Part shown: positions 53,314 through 62,854 of the stretch, piece after piece
Layout: each line of letters begins with the position of its first letter
Numbering within the stretch: the first letter of the stretch is position 1
Origin: Archangium sp.
Lineage (GTDB): Bacteria; Myxococcota; Myxococcia; Myxococcales; Myxococcaceae
Length of the DNA: 64,000 bases
Assembly (NCBI GenBank): GCA_030695565.1
Contig: JAUYRZ010000018.1
Span: forward strand, 1-64,000
Direction of reading: 5' to 3'
Notes under the pieces: generated by a model
What the model was told of the DNA's origin: nothing
Seen by the model: only the letters and a program-made list of their open reading frames with translations
Databases searched by the model: none
Made by a program: the position numbers and the translations under genes

Positions 53314-53461
53314 CCCGTGCGTCGGCCCTCGCAGCAAACAGCCACTCCGCGAGTTCCCGTCCGGCTCCCAACGTCTTCTCGGCGACCCTCACACCCCGGG
53401 ACTTCGCGAGCTCCCTGGCGTGCCCTCTCGGATTTACCCGGGTTGTTTCACTTGTCCGTTC
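53314..53461 (+). mobile_element. IS91-like element end (putative oriIS), copy 4
   Basis: Starts CCCGTGCGTCGGCCCTCG, ends GGGTTGTTTCACTTGTCC, GTTC at 53458-53461. The terminal hairpin is degenerate here. The end lies only 16 bases before the likely start codon of the next gene. Confidence 0.75.
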
Positions 53462-53477
53462 GGGCATGGTTGTTGCG

Positions 53478-54557
53478 ATGAGGCGCCCCATGCGGCTCGA
53501 GAGACACGCGAGGCTGGTGCTGTCGATCCTGTGTGGATCGCTGCATGCGGCCGCCCAGCCACTCATGCTCTCGCCGTTGCCTCTGCCGGGGCGCTTCAGC
53601 GACCTGCACCAGAGCTCGAGCGGTGCCCTGCTGGTCGACTACGGCGCGTGGTCGGAGTGGGGGGGCGCTCGACTGTCGATGCTCCGACGGAACGGCCGGT
53701 GGATGCAGGTGCCCGCCGGCGCCGCGTTCGAGTGGAAGGACTGGCTCGTCTTCGAGGGGCTCTTCCCGGTGCCGCACGTCGACGATGAGTCCGCACCGCC
53801 GCGCTCGCCGTGGGACGGAGGAACGCTCGTGGTCACGCTCGGCACGGACGACGTCTTCGTTCGCCGCGTGGTCCTCGTGGACGGGAAGAGCGGGCAGACG
53901 TTCGACGCGCCATGGGACTCGTTCGCGCCTCTGCCGCTGGCGAAGGGCGAGACGTGGCTCGTGTGGCGATGCCCGGTTCGCGCGCTGGCCGACGGAGGCG
54001 TCGAGGAGCCCATCGAGTTGCTCTCGTGGACGCCGCGCACCGGTCGCGTGCACTTCGTCGGGGTGTTGCCGGGCGAGGGGCGCACGAGCTGCAGCAGCGC
54101 GAGTGCCGCAACCTCGCTCTCCGTCGTCGTCTTTCCCGAAGGTGGGTTGCGAACTTCGTACGGACGCACCTCTTTTGCGTACGCACCCGTCGTCATCCCT
54201 TCTCGCGACGGGGCACTCGCGCAGCTCATCGTCGATGGAGGCACGCACTGGGTGCAGCTCGATGCACGGGGTCGAGTGACCCGCACCGACCTCGATGCCG
54301 GAGTCGAGCTCTCAGCGGCGCCAGCCGACGCAGGCAGTCCGCTCGTCCCCCTGCGTCGCGTGAGCGAGGCTTTTCGCGAGGTGCAGGCCCTCGAGACCCT
54401 CGATGGCGGCACGCTGACGGGTCGAAGTCTCGATGGCGGCCCCCCGTTTCCTCTCACGCAGAGCCTGGGGGGCGGCTTTGCGGTCTACGACGGCCTCGTG
54501 TTCGTCGATGAAGGGGTGTTCCTCCTGCCGAAAGGCGCGGACCAACTGATGCGGTGA
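53478..54557 (+). CDS. Secreted protein of unknown family
   Basis: 359 residues from ATG 53478 (ATG 53466 also in frame). RHARLVLSILCGSLHAAAQP is a cleavable signal peptide. The mature protein is beta-rich with propeller-like strands (GALLVDYGAWSEWGGARLSM, GETWLVWRCPV, AVYDGLVFVDEGVFLLP) and two Cys. Its natural promoter appears to have been replaced by IS91-like end copy 4, which ends 16 bases upstream, so expression now depends on sequence within or beyond that end. No family recognised. Confidence 0.6.
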   Translation: MRRPMRLERHARLVLSILCGSLHAAAQPLMLSPLPLPGRFSDLHQSSSGALLVDYGAWSEWGGARLSMLRRNGRWMQVPAGAAFEWKDWLVFEGLFPVPHVDDESAPPRSPWDGGTLVVTLGTDDVFVRRVVLVDGKSGQTFDAPWDSFAPLPLAKGETWLVWRCPVRALADGGVEEPIELLSWTPRTGRVHFVGVLPGEGRTSCSSASAATSLSVVVFPEGGLRTSYGRTSFAYAPVVIPSRDGALAQLIVDGGTHWVQLDARGRVTRTDLDAGVELSAAPADAGSPLVPLRRVSEAFREVQALETLDGGTLTGRSLDGGPPFPLTQSLGGGFAVYDGLVFVDEGVFLLPKGADQLMR

Positions 54558-54589
54558 CTCCGCCCATCTCGCCGAGCTCTCGAAGAAGC

Positions 54590-54945
54590 AGAAAACGCGA
54601 AACGAGGAGCCCGTGACTGGCTCGCCGACGTCGCCGTGGTGTCTGGCGCTCGCGAGGTCTCGAAGACAGACAAGAATACCGTCACCAACCCCAGCGTACT
54701 CGTCGAGGTCACCAGCAAATCAACGGCCGACTACGACCGGGGGGAAAAGCTCAGCCACTACAAGCAGCTCCCCGCTCTGCGCGCGGTGCTGTTCGTCTCG
54801 CACGAGAGAGCTCAGGTCACGGTCGATCAGCGCATCGGTGGTGGCGATCGAAGAGAACTTCTCGCACGAGGAAGGCGGAGTCGTGGTCCGGCTTCACGCT
54901 GTCTCGGGCGGCGTCGCCTTCCTCCGCTATGCGTACCTCTTCTGA
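54590..54945 (+). pseudogene. Uma2 family gene remnant (frameshifted)
   Basis: One frame reads DWLADVAVVSGAREVSKTDK, NTVTNPSVLVEVTSKSTADY and DRGEKLSHYKQLPALRAVLF, the Uma2 nuclease-like core (LVEVxSxST-DYDRGEK). Near 54835 the frame changes and the C-terminus VVAIEENFSHEEGGVVVRLH, FLRYAYLF follows. There is no start codon, and the N-terminal half is lost. Confidence 0.7.
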
Positions 54946-55062
54946 ACCCGACAGCCTCCACCCACGAACACGCGGTTGAACTCCGGCGCCCGGGCAAGGC
55001 CGCGAGCGCGAACGTGCCGTCAGGCATGGCTCGCTCACGAAGCAGTGGGTGAAGTTCTAGCC

Positions 55063-55105
55063 GTGAGGGCCCCGGCCCTCTCCCCGCTTCGCAGGGCGAG
55101 GGAGA
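55063..55105. repeat. CCCTCTCCC hairpin repeat, copy 8 of 8
   Basis: CCCTCTCCC 55076-55084, loop CGCTTCGCA, GGGCGAGGG 55094-55102, preceded by GTGAGGGCCCCGG. Same loop as copy 4. It stands between the Uma2 remnant and the sigma-factor gene, near the right limit of the accessory region. Confidence 0.8.
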
Positions 55106-55176
55106 CCAGTTGTAAGAAGTTCGCGCCCCGGCCCACTAAGAGGTCCGTGCACGCCGCGCTGGCCAGGAAAGTGGGA

Positions 55177-55677
55177 GTGGTGAGAGACCGGGACAGGCTC
55201 TATCGAGAGGCGATCCAGCAGCTTGCGCCCGCGCTGGCCCGGGTCGCCGCCGGCTACGAGGCCGATCGCGAGGTCCGCAGAGATCTCCTCCAGGAGATGC
55301 ACGCTGCCCTCTGGCACAGCCTCTCGCTCTTCGACGGCCGCTGCGCCCTCAAGACCTGGACCTGGCGCGTCGCCCACAACGTCGGCGCCGCCCACCTGGG
55401 CAAACACCGCACCCGCTTCGTGGAGCTGGAAGAGCTCCCGGTGGAGCACGACCTCGAAGGAAACCTCGATCGCTCCCGCGCCCTGGCCCGCCTCACCGAG
55501 CTGGTGCACGCCCTCAAGGCGGCCGATCGGCAGCTCCTCCTGCTCTACCTCGAGGGCCTCGACGCGGTCTCCATCGCCGAGGTGACCGGGCTCTCCAGCT
55601 CCAACGTCGCCACCAGGGTTCACCGGCTCAAGGCCGCCCTGGCGCGCCGCTTTCAAGAAGGAGCCCGTCATGGATGA
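55177..55677 (+). CDS. Sigma-70 family (ECF-type) RNA polymerase sigma factor
   Basis: 166 residues from the GTG at 55177 (GTGs at 55147, 55171 and 55180 also possible; AGGAAAG supports 55177-55180). Region 2: DLLQEMHAALWHSLSLFDGR then CALKTWTWRVAHNVGAAHL. Region 4: ADRQLLLLYLEGLDAVSIAE and VTGLSSSNVATRVHRLKAAL. It overlaps the next gene by eight bases, whose product has an anti-sigma-like layout (short cytosolic N-terminus, membrane helix, outer TPR domain). Confidence 0.85.
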   Translation: MVRDRDRLYREAIQQLAPALARVAAGYEADREVRRDLLQEMHAALWHSLSLFDGRCALKTWTWRVAHNVGAAHLGKHRTRFVELEELPVEHDLEGNLDRSRALARLTELVHALKAADRQLLLLYLEGLDAVSIAEVTGLSSSNVATRVHRLKAALARRFQEGARHG

Positions 55678-57199
55678 GCTCGATCTCCAGGCGCTCTGGC
55701 AGGAGCAGCCGCTCGATGACTTCACCACCACGACCCCGAAGACCGGGCGCCTCACCGTCAACTACGCCCTGCCCACCTCGTTGTTCGTGGCTGAGGCCCC
55801 CCGCCCGCAGACCGGAGCCCGCTTCGCCGTGCTGGCGCTCGCCGCCACCCTGGTGCTGAGCGTAGGCGCCCTGGTGCTCTGGCCTGCTCCGGCGCCCCTG
55901 GTGGCCGTGCCCGCGCAGGCCGATCCGGTCCGCCAGCTGGAGGACCTGCTCGCCGAGTGCCGCACGTACTCGAACAGCGAGGCCGGCCGCACCGACTGGC
56001 CGCGCGCCGAACGGGCCTGCCGGCAGGCCCTCGAGCTCGAGCCCATCAGCACCGAGGCCAACCAACTGCTCGCGCGGATCTCCGTGCTCAGGGTGTGCGA
56101 AGAGAACCTGGAGGGCGCCAGGAACCTCCTCTCCCAGGGCCGGTTGGAGGAGACGCTCGAGCGGCTCGCCGGGGTGGACAAACGCTGCGAGGCGTACCTC
56201 TTCCGCGCCATTTCCCTCGGGCAGATCGCCTCTGCTCAGGTGCTCAAGAGCGCCGGCGCCGACTGCCAGGCGTACGCTGCCAGCGCCGAGCTCGAGCTCG
56301 CCGAAAAGCGCTGCGAGCTCTACGCCCGCCTCGCCTGCCAGCGCATGGAGCCCAGCGAGCTGTACCCGCTTGCGCTGATGAAGCTGAAGCTGCACGGCCC
56401 GCTCGACCCGAAGACCGAGTGGCGGCCTCGCGACGAGCGGTACCTCACCTTCCTCAAGCTCCGGGCCAGGTCGAAGCCGGGCGCGCCGGCCTGGCAGTGT
56501 CCGCAGATCGACTCGTTGCGCGCTCCGCCGGCTCTTCCTGATTCAGCCGTGGTGGCGAAGGCCGAGCTGGAGCGGGAATACCCGCAGCTGGAGATGAGCC
56601 AGGCGCTGCTGTCCTACTTCATGGGCAACTTCCAATCGGCCATCGTTCCCCTGCAGAAAATCCTGGAGAACATGGCCCAGGCGCAGCATCACGCCCAGGC
56701 CCGCGCGCTGCTGCTCGACATGCAGAACGCGATCAACCTCTATGAGCACGGCACCACCGAGCTGTTCAACGACGCTCCCGAGCGGGCCGCCCCGCTCTTC
56801 CTCCAGGCGCTGGCGTTCGACGAGGCGCTGGTGCTGGGGCAGAGCGCGGACACGCTCGACTCGGTAGAGCGGCGCACGGCGCTCTCCAGGCGCCAGTCCT
56901 TCCTGCGCAGGTCCATCGTGGAGGGCATGATCTCGCGCACCTACGAGAAGGGCAGGACCCTGGCTGACCGGGAGGACTTCCGCGCCGCCTGCAGGGTGTG
57001 GCGGCTGGGCAGCGCGTTCTCCCGCTCGAGCATCGACCTGCTCAAGGCGCTCACCAACGTCTGCACCCGCAGGGCGGCGGACACCTTCGAGCGAGCACAG
57101 ACTTGCGAGCAGCTCCGCTCCGGCCTCGACTTCGCCGTAGAAGGGGATGGCTTCAAGGAGAAGATCGAGGACTCCCTGGCGGCGCAGCAGTGCCCCTGA
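55670..57199 (+). CDS. Membrane protein with outer TPR-like domain, putative anti-sigma factor
   Basis: 509 residues, start overlapping the sigma gene. The ~58 N-terminal residues (MDELDLQALWQEQPLDDFTT) are cytosolic, followed by one membrane helix (FAVLALAATLVLSVGALVLW) and ~430 periplasmic residues of TPR-like helices with several Cys (ECRTYSNSEAGRTD, RISVLRVCEENLEGARNLLS). Being co-translated with an ECF sigma factor and having this topology, it probably sequesters or senses for that sigma factor; no classic ZAS or RskA motif is visible, so this is inference. Confidence 0.6.
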   Translation: MDELDLQALWQEQPLDDFTTTTPKTGRLTVNYALPTSLFVAEAPRPQTGARFAVLALAATLVLSVGALVLWPAPAPLVAVPAQADPVRQLEDLLAECRTYSNSEAGRTDWPRAERACRQALELEPISTEANQLLARISVLRVCEENLEGARNLLSQGRLEETLERLAGVDKRCEAYLFRAISLGQIASAQVLKSAGADCQAYAASAELELAEKRCELYARLACQRMEPSELYPLALMKLKLHGPLDPKTEWRPRDERYLTFLKLRARSKPGAPAWQCPQIDSLRAPPALPDSAVVAKAELEREYPQLEMSQALLSYFMGNFQSAIVPLQKILENMAQAQHHAQARALLLDMQNAINLYEHGTTELFNDAPERAAPLFLQALAFDEALVLGQSADTLDSVERRTALSRRQSFLRRSIVEGMISRTYEKGRTLADREDFRAACRVWRLGSAFSRSSIDLLKALTNVCTRRAADTFERAQTCEQLRSGLDFAVEGDGFKEKIEDSLAAQQCP

Positions 57200-57286
57200 T
57201 CTCAGTTCCGCGGATGCTCCGAGAGGTACCGTCGGCAGAACTCCAAACCGGAGCACGGGCGCTGACTCCAGCAGCCCACCTCTCTT

Positions 57287-57775
57287 TCAGCCCCTTGCGT
57301 AGAGGGTGCCCGCGAGCCGACGCTCTGGGTGCCCCTCCGTTTCCTCGATGAAGGCGACGAACTGATCCAGCAACACCTCCGCGTCCTCCGCGCTCTGGAG
57401 TGAACAGAACTCGAAGAACAACGCGCTGGTCAGCACCCCCAGCACCATCATCGGCGCCGACCGCTGCGCTGCTGGCCGCTGCACGAAGTGATTGATCAGC
57501 TCGACCACCAACTCCGCCGTGAGGCCGCCCATCAACCGGCCGACTTCGAGCTGATGCGCACGCTCACGCCGCTCGTCCTGTTCCACGCGCGCGCGGCCCT
57601 GCTCGGTCAGGTCCTGCACCACTTCCCACGTGGTCACCGCGCTGCGAGTGGGCCGAACCGCGGTCACCTCGAACGCATCGCGGTAGTAGTTCTCAGCGCG
57701 GACCGCAGGCCGGCGCTCGCGCGGTTTCCTGCGTGTCTCGATCATGACCCGTGCCCCGCCGCTCTTGATCCGCAT
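57287..57775 (-). CDS. Hypothetical protein, unrecognised
   Basis: 162 residues from the ATG at 57775, which has a well-placed AAGGAG six bases upstream. RERRPAVRAENYYRDAFEVT, TRSAVTTWEVVQDLTEQGRA, LMGGLTAELVVELINHFVQR, VLLDQFVAFIEETEGHP. Helical and soluble, with no signal or membrane segment. The strong ribosome-binding site and composition support a real gene. Confidence 0.55.
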   Translation of the reverse strand: MRIKSGGARVMIETRRKPRERRPAVRAENYYRDAFEVTAVRPTRSAVTTWEVVQDLTEQGRARVEQDERRERAHQLEVGRLMGGLTAELVVELINHFVQRPAAQRSAPMMVLGVLTSALFFEFCSLQSAEDAEVLLDQFVAFIEETEGHPERRLAGTLYARG

Positions 57776-57933
57776 CGCCTGCTCCTTCGTTCCGCGAGCG
57801 GAATGCCCGCGGCAAAGGAAGCGATTGCAAAGCAACGGCCTGCGTCCGTCCGTGCGACGGGTGCTGAGAAGGGTGCTGCAAGCGAACGGCGTAGAAACGC
57901 TCCACTGAACTTCTCGAAATCAGAGACCGCTGA

Positions 57934-60006
57934 TCACTGACAGACGCGGCAGATGCTGCTGCACGTCTCGTCGCCACACACGTCGAGCTCTGGATCGCAG
58001 CAGGCCGCGTTGCTGCCCACGCACGTGCAGCGCTGACCGAACGGCCGCGTGGGGTTGCAGTCGTAGTTCGCGCTGCAGGTCTGCTGGGTGCCGCAGACGC
58101 CCGAGACGCACGTGAGACTTCCGCAACACGCAGCGCTCGTGCAGCTCTGGCCCTGATTGGCGCAGGTGGTGGTGCTCCCGCAGACGCCGCCGTTGCAGGC
58201 GAGGCCTGAACAGCACGGCGTGGTGCTGCTGCAGCTGGTTCCCGAGGGGCGGCAGGTGGGCGCCGCGCTGCACGTGCCGCTCACACACGTCGAGCCGCTG
58301 CAGCACGGGTTGTTCGTGTTGCAGGTGCTCCCCGTCGAGCCGCACGACGGCGCGTTCACGCACGTGCCGCCGTTGCAGCTCAACCCATTGCAGCACGGAG
58401 AACCCGCACTGCACGTCTGCCCCGGAATGCGGCAGCTCACGCCGTAGAGACACGCGCCGTTCAAGCACTGCAGGCCCTCGCTGGTGCAGCACACGCTCCC
58501 CGCGCTGCAGCTCGCGTAGAGCCGGCCGCAGTTCGTCTGAGGGGGATTGCACAAGAAGTTCGTGTCGCAGATGTCGCTGCCGCAACAGTCGGAAGAATCG
58601 AAGCAGCCCTGGCCGCGTGCGACACAGCTGGGCGTTCCTGAGCGGCACAGCCCACCGTTGCAGGTCAGCAAGCCGCAACAACCCGAGTTCGGCCCGCCGC
58701 CGGGGCAGAGGTCTCCGTCACCGCCGCAGGTGCGGGCCCAGCACCGGCCATTGCGGCACAGCGCGTCGCCGCAGCAGTTGAACGAGCTGGTGCACGAACC
58801 GAAGAGGGCCGTGCAGGAACCACCGACCTGGCAGTAGCCGCCGATACACGACGTTCCACCACCGCAGTCCGAGCTGAGAATGCACGGTGAACCTTCCACC
58901 CCGCGCGTCGCGCTGCAGCGGGGCGTGGAGTAGTTCGACGGCCCCGCGCAGTACGGAGCGCTGCTGCAACAATCGCTCGGTGAACCACACGGGGTGTTCG
59001 CGGCGCCGCAGCTCGCCGACCGGCACGCGCCGTTGCTGCAGCTCAAGCCCGTGCAACACGTACCGCTGGTGCAGCTGTCGTTGAGACCGTCACACCCGCT
59101 GGGCGCCGGTTCGCAACGGCCCGCAGTTCCGCAGCGCATGCCCAGGCAGCATGAGCTGCTCGCGCTGCACGTCTCGTTCAGCGCGCCACACATGGCCGGC
59201 GTGCGGCACACGGCGTTCACGCACACCAACGACGAGCAACACGCGCTGGTCGCGCACGAGGCGCTCTCGGGCTGACACATCGGAGTGCCCGCGCTGCAAC
59301 GGCCCGCGTTGCACGACAGTCCGCTGCAACAATCGGCGGTGGCCGAGCAGGGCGCGGTGTCTGCTCCACAAGACGCACGGCACTTGAGCGCAGGGACCGT
59401 GGTGGTGCCGCGGCAGTGTGGATACGCCGTGCAGCAATCACCTCGCGTCGTGCACGCGTCACCCGAAGCGCAGACGTTGGTACCACCGTCCGTCGAAGTG
59501 CCCGCGTCCGTCGTGCCTGCGTCCGTCGTGCCCGCGTCCGTCGTGCCTGCGTCCGTCGTGCCTGCGTCCGTCGTGCCCGCGTCCGTCGTGCCGCCGTCCG
59601 TGGAGAACCCTGCATCGCTGCCGCCATCGAGCGGAACACCTTCACACGCGCCGTTGACGCACGCTTCCCCTCCGCCGCACACGTCGCACGCCCCGCTCGT
59701 TCCACACGCCTCGTTCTCCAACCCGGAGCGGCAGACGCCGTTGAGCGTGCAGCCCGCGCACCCGCCGGCGTCGGGGTTCGTCATCATCATCGTCGACGTC
59801 GCGCACTGACCCAGGTTGCACGCCTCGGTCGAGCTGCAGGAGCGGCAACTCGCGCCTCCGAACCCACACGCCAGGGGTGAAGCGCCCAGCTCGCAGGCGC
59901 CCGCTGCGCTGCAGCAGCCTGTGCAGGTCCGCGCACAATCAGAGGCCGTCTGGGTGGGACCGCAGGCTGCGAACGACACCAGCAGGAGGAGCGAGAACGA
60001 ACGCAT
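57934..60006 (-). CDS. Lipoprotein with an array of ~14-16 knottin/Dickkopf-like Cys modules
   Basis: 690 residues. MRSFSLLLLVSFAACG is a lipoprotein signal. A TTDAG-type tandem (six copies, 15-base DNA units, minus-strand 59500-59595) separates an N-terminal Cys-rich part from a long array of ~35-residue modules C-x6-C-x5-CC-x3-x-C-x3-x-C, for example CSATADCCSGLSCNAGRC and CSAGSPCCNGLSCNGGTC. The CC pair and spacing resemble Dickkopf/colipase and inhibitor-cystine-knot folds, which form disulphide-knotted beads. A stable, surface-displayed, possibly adhesive or toxin-binding fibre is a reasonable guess. No catalytic motif. Confidence 0.75.
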   Translation of the reverse strand: MRSFSLLLLVSFAACGPTQTASDCARTCTGCCSAAGACELGASPLACGFGGASCRSCSSTEACNLGQCATSTMMMTNPDAGGCAGCTLNGVCRSGLENEACGTSGACDVCGGGEACVNGACEGVPLDGGSDAGFSTDGGTTDAGTTDAGTTDAGTTDAGTTDAGTTDAGTSTDGGTNVCASGDACTTRGDCCTAYPHCRGTTTVPALKCRASCGADTAPCSATADCCSGLSCNAGRCSAGTPMCQPESASCATSACCSSLVCVNAVCRTPAMCGALNETCSASSSCCLGMRCGTAGRCEPAPSGCDGLNDSCTSGTCCTGLSCSNGACRSASCGAANTPCGSPSDCCSSAPYCAGPSNYSTPRCSATRGVEGSPCILSSDCGGGTSCIGGYCQVGGSCTALFGSCTSSFNCCGDALCRNGRCWARTCGGDGDLCPGGGPNSGCCGLLTCNGGLCRSGTPSCVARGQGCFDSSDCCGSDICDTNFLCNPPQTNCGRLYASCSAGSVCCTSEGLQCLNGACLYGVSCRIPGQTCSAGSPCCNGLSCNGGTCVNAPSCGSTGSTCNTNNPCCSGSTCVSGTCSAAPTCRPSGTSCSSTTPCCSGLACNGGVCGSTTTCANQGQSCTSAACCGSLTCVSGVCGTQQTCSANYDCNPTRPFGQRCTCVGSNAACCDPELDVCGDETCSSICRVCQ

Positions 60007-60027
60007 GAGCCGCTTTCTATCTCGAAC

Positions 60028-60906
60028 TCACAGACGGCGGATCAGTTCACGCAGTCCCGCGGGCGCGACCCGGGCCAGCTCGCGTTTGGCAACGATGCGC
60101 CCCGCCTCGTCGAGCGTCGATCGATCTCGCCGGTACGCCCGCAGCAACGCGGCCGCCCGAACCGGTGCCGACTCGTTCACCTCGAACTCACCCAGCGCGT
60201 GTTTGCCCGAGAGATCCGCGAGCACCGCCAGCCACGCGAACGGCGCTTCAAGCTCCAGCTCATCACCCAGGTCGAGCAACTCCATCACCGGCTGACAACT
60301 CAGCTGCGCCTGATCAACCTCCCCGACCAGGCTCGCGCGGCAATACGCCTGCAGGGCAGCGAACGCGTCACCCTGCCTCCACGCCGCTTCACCCAGATAG
60401 CCCAACGAACGCGCGTCCTTCCGGTTCGAGAGCAGCTGCCGGGCGAGCGCAAAATCACCGGCCACCAGCGCGAGGTAACCCGCCGGCCGGCCATCAGCGA
60501 GCGTGCCACCCGCGCCCAGCTGAACGGCCGCCTTGAGCAGAGCCGACGCACGAACGCGCTCGAAGAGGGCCGGGCTCATCGACGGAAGAGGCTCCAGGGA
60601 AAGCAGCGTCTCCGGAGCAGCCGCCCCAAGCGGCTCGATCGCCGTGGCCCACGCGGGTGCATGAGAGGCCCACGACTGCTGACCGTACTGAGAGATCAAC
60701 TCCGCATGTGCGGCACGCAACGCCTCCGCATCGAGCGCCACACACGCATCCTCGAGCCGGGACTTCAGCGTGTGTGCTCCGGAGAGCAGCTCCTCCTGCC
60801 GCGGATCGATGGGCGGCGGAGGCGGGAGCTCCACTGGCTTCTCCGGCTCTTTGGGCCCGTCCGGAGTGCGCTCCCAGAGGCCCAGAATGTTGAGCTGCTC
60901 CGCCAT
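60028..60906 (-). CDS. Helical repeat protein of unknown function
   Basis: 292 residues, no signal peptide. The N-terminus is Pro-rich ([15 protein letters not shown]). The rest is alpha-helical with TPR/HEAT-like periodicity ([40 protein letters not shown]). Cytosolic. 45 bases separate its start from the divergent hprK gene, so they share a promoter region. Family not recognised. Confidence 0.55.
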   Translation of the reverse strand: MAEQLNILGLWERTPDGPKEPEKPVELPPPPPIDPRQEELLSGAHTLKSRLEDACVALDAEALRAAHAELISQYGQQSWASHAPAWATAIEPLGAAAPETLLSLEPLPSMSPALFERVRASALLKAAVQLGAGGTLADGRPAGYLALVAGDFALARQLLSNRKDARSLGYLGEAAWRQGDAFAALQAYCRASLVGEVDQAQLSCQPVMELLDLGDELELEAPFAWLAVLADLSGKHALGEFEVNESAPVRAAALLRAYRRDRSTLDEAGRIVAKRELARVAPAGLRELIRRL

Positions 60907-60951
60907 GGGGCTTCCAATATCTCAGTCCCCACGCCTCGGGGTGGGATCACC

Positions 60952-61998
60952 ATGGCGCGCGTGACGCGCCGCATGCACAATCACCGCGTGCCTACCGCCT
61001 TGCAGATCCCCGTGTCGCGCCTGCTCGCCGACGAGCAGTACGACCTGAAGCTCGAGCTCGTCGCAGGCCACGAAGGCCTGGAGCACGCCATCAGCTCGAG
61101 CCGCATTCAGAAGCCGGGCCTCGCGCTGACCGGCTTCACCGAACACCTCCACCCCGAGCGCGTGCAGGTCTTCGGCAACACCGAGATCAGCTACCTGCGC
61201 ACGCTGACCGAAGAACAGCAGAGCGCGGTGCTCGCCAAGCTCTTCGAGAGCCGGCTGGCGTGCGTGGTGGTGACCAAGGGCCTCGACCTGCCCCGCCCGC
61301 TGCTGGAAGGCTGCCGTCGTTCGCGCCTCGCGCTGATGCGAACGCCCCTGGTGAGCTCGGCCTTCATCAGCCAGGTGCAGGCCTTCCTCGAAGAGGCGCT
61401 CACCGCCACCGGCAGCCTGCACGGCGTGCTGATCGACGTGTTCGGCGTGGGCGTGTTGATGCTCGGCAAGTCGGGCATCGGCAAGTCGGAGATCGCCCTC
61501 GACCTGGTGATGCGCGGACACCGCCTGGTGGCCGACGACATCGTCAACCTCACCCGACGCGCGGGCGACGTGTACGGCCACGGCAACGATCTCATCCAGC
61601 ACCACATGGAGATCCGCGGCCTGGGCATTCTCAACATCAAGGATCTCTTCGGCGTCGCCTCGGTGCGCGACCGCAAGAAGATCGAGCTGATCATCGAGTT
61701 CGTGGAGTGGACCAACTCCGCCGAATACGACCGCCTCGGCCTCGACGAGAAGTTGATGCCGCTGGTCGGCGTGGAGGCCCCGCTCTCGGTGGTGCCCGTG
61801 CGCCCCGGCCGCAACATGACCACCATCGTCGAGGTCGCCGCGCGCAATCACCTGCTCAAGCTGCGCGGTCACCACTCGGCGCAGGAGTTCGCGGAGAAGG
61901 TGACCCAGGCCATCTCGGGCACCGCCAACCGCATCGGCACCCCGCAGAGCAGCAGCTCGGTGGTCCGCCGGCACCACGACGAAGAAGAGGTGGAGTGA
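60952..61998 (+). CDS. hprK: HPr kinase/phosphorylase
   Basis: 348 residues from ATG 60952; later starts at 60973 (ATG) or 60988 (GTG) would better match the family's usual length. [20 protein letters not shown] is the Walker A plus HPr-kinase signature, VADDIV follows, and [20 protein letters not shown] is the second hallmark. The enzyme phosphorylates and dephosphorylates Ser46-type sites on HPr, linking carbon state to regulation. It is directly followed by rapZ (stop shared with a possible GTG start). In proteobacteria lacking sugar PTS transporters this pair is regulatory. Confidence 0.95.
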   Translation: MARVTRRMHNHRVPTALQIPVSRLLADEQYDLKLELVAGHEGLEHAISSSRIQKPGLALTGFTEHLHPERVQVFGNTEISYLRTLTEEQQSAVLAKLFESRLACVVVTKGLDLPRPLLEGCRRSRLALMRTPLVSSAFISQVQAFLEEALTATGSLHGVLIDVFGVGVLMLGKSGIGKSEIALDLVMRGHRLVADDIVNLTRRAGDVYGHGNDLIQHHMEIRGLGILNIKDLFGVASVRDRKKIELIIEFVEWTNSAEYDRLGLDEKLMPLVGVEAPLSVVPVRPGRNMTTIVEVAARNHLLKLRGHHSAQEFAEKVTQAISGTANRIGTPQSSSSVVRRHHDEEEVE

Positions 61999-62000
61999 CC

Positions 62001-62852
62001 GTGAAGAGCATCATCGTCATCACCGGCATGTCGGGCTCGGGCAAGTCGACCGCCATCCGTGCGCTCGAAGACGCGGGCTGGTTCTGCATCGACAACCTGC
62101 CGGCACCGCTTCTGATGAAGGTCACCGAGCTGGGTGAGTCACGCGACCTGCTCGCCTTCGTGGTCGACGTGCGCGAGGGCCAGTTCCTCAAAGACGCGCC
62201 ACGGGCCATCGAAGAAGCACGCCGCGCAGGGCACAAGGTCGAGGTGCTCTTCCTCGACTCCTCCGATGACGCGCTCACCCGGCGCTATTCGGAGACCCGG
62301 CGCCGCCATCCGCTGTCGGGCGCGGGCTCGGTGGCCGAAGGCATCGCCCGCGAACGCGGTGCGCTCCAGGCGCTGCGAGAGCAGGCGGAGCACGTGGTCG
62401 ACACCTCCTCGCTCACCGTGCACGAGCTGCGGCGGCAGGTGATGGCTCGCTTCGGCAACAGCTCGCACGCGCAGCTCTCCATCAGCGTGATGTCGTTCGG
62501 CTTCAAGTACGGCGTGCCCAGCAACGCCGACATGGTGCTCGACGTGCGGTTCCTGCCCAACCCCTTCTTCGTGCCCGAGCTGAAGGCCTTCACCGGGCGC
62601 GAGCCGAACGTGGCGGCCTTCGTGCTCGATCGCCCCGACTCGTGGGTGTTCCTCGACAAGACCTACGAGATGCTGGAGTTCCTGGTGCCGCGCTACCAAC
62701 GCGAGGGAAAGAGTTACCTCACCGTGGCCATCGGCTGCACCGGCGGCAAACACCGCTCGGTGGCCATCGCGCACGCGCTGACCCAACGGCTCAAGCTGGC
62801 GCCTTTCGGAGAACACGCGCAGCTGTGGGATCGCGACATCGAGAAGGAGTGA
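62001..62852 (+). CDS. rapZ: RapZ family nucleotide-binding RNase adapter
   Basis: 283 residues from GTG 62001, or 285 from the GTG at 61995 that overlaps the hprK stop (GTGA). [20 protein letters not shown] contains Walker [12 protein letters not shown] and [10 protein letters not shown] the family core, and the C-terminal domain has [24 protein letters not shown] and [17 protein letters not shown], the RNA-binding end known from E. coli RapZ. It should bind small RNA and steer RNase E. The hprK-rapZ coupling is conserved. Confidence 0.93.
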   Translation: MKSIIVITGMSGSGKSTAIRALEDAGWFCIDNLPAPLLMKVTELGESRDLLAFVVDVREGQFLKDAPRAIEEARRAGHKVEVLFLDSSDDALTRRYSETRRRHPLSGAGSVAEGIARERGALQALREQAEHVVDTSSLTVHELRRQVMARFGNSSHAQLSISVMSFGFKYGVPSNADMVLDVRFLPNPFFVPELKAFTGREPNVAAFVLDRPDSWVFLDKTYEMLEFLVPRYQREGKSYLTVAIGCTGGKHRSVAIAHALTQRLKLAPFGEHAQLWDRDIEKE

Positions 62853-62854
62853 AG

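Noticed and set aside
59495-59600. 15-base tandem repeats
   Set aside because: Coding repeats (TTDAG) of the Cys-rich lipoprotein, not a CRISPR or VNTR outside a gene.
60199-60951. Upstream extension of the hprK frame
   Set aside because: Overlaps a real minus-strand gene and lacks protein-like sequence; HPr kinase length fits a start at or after 60952.
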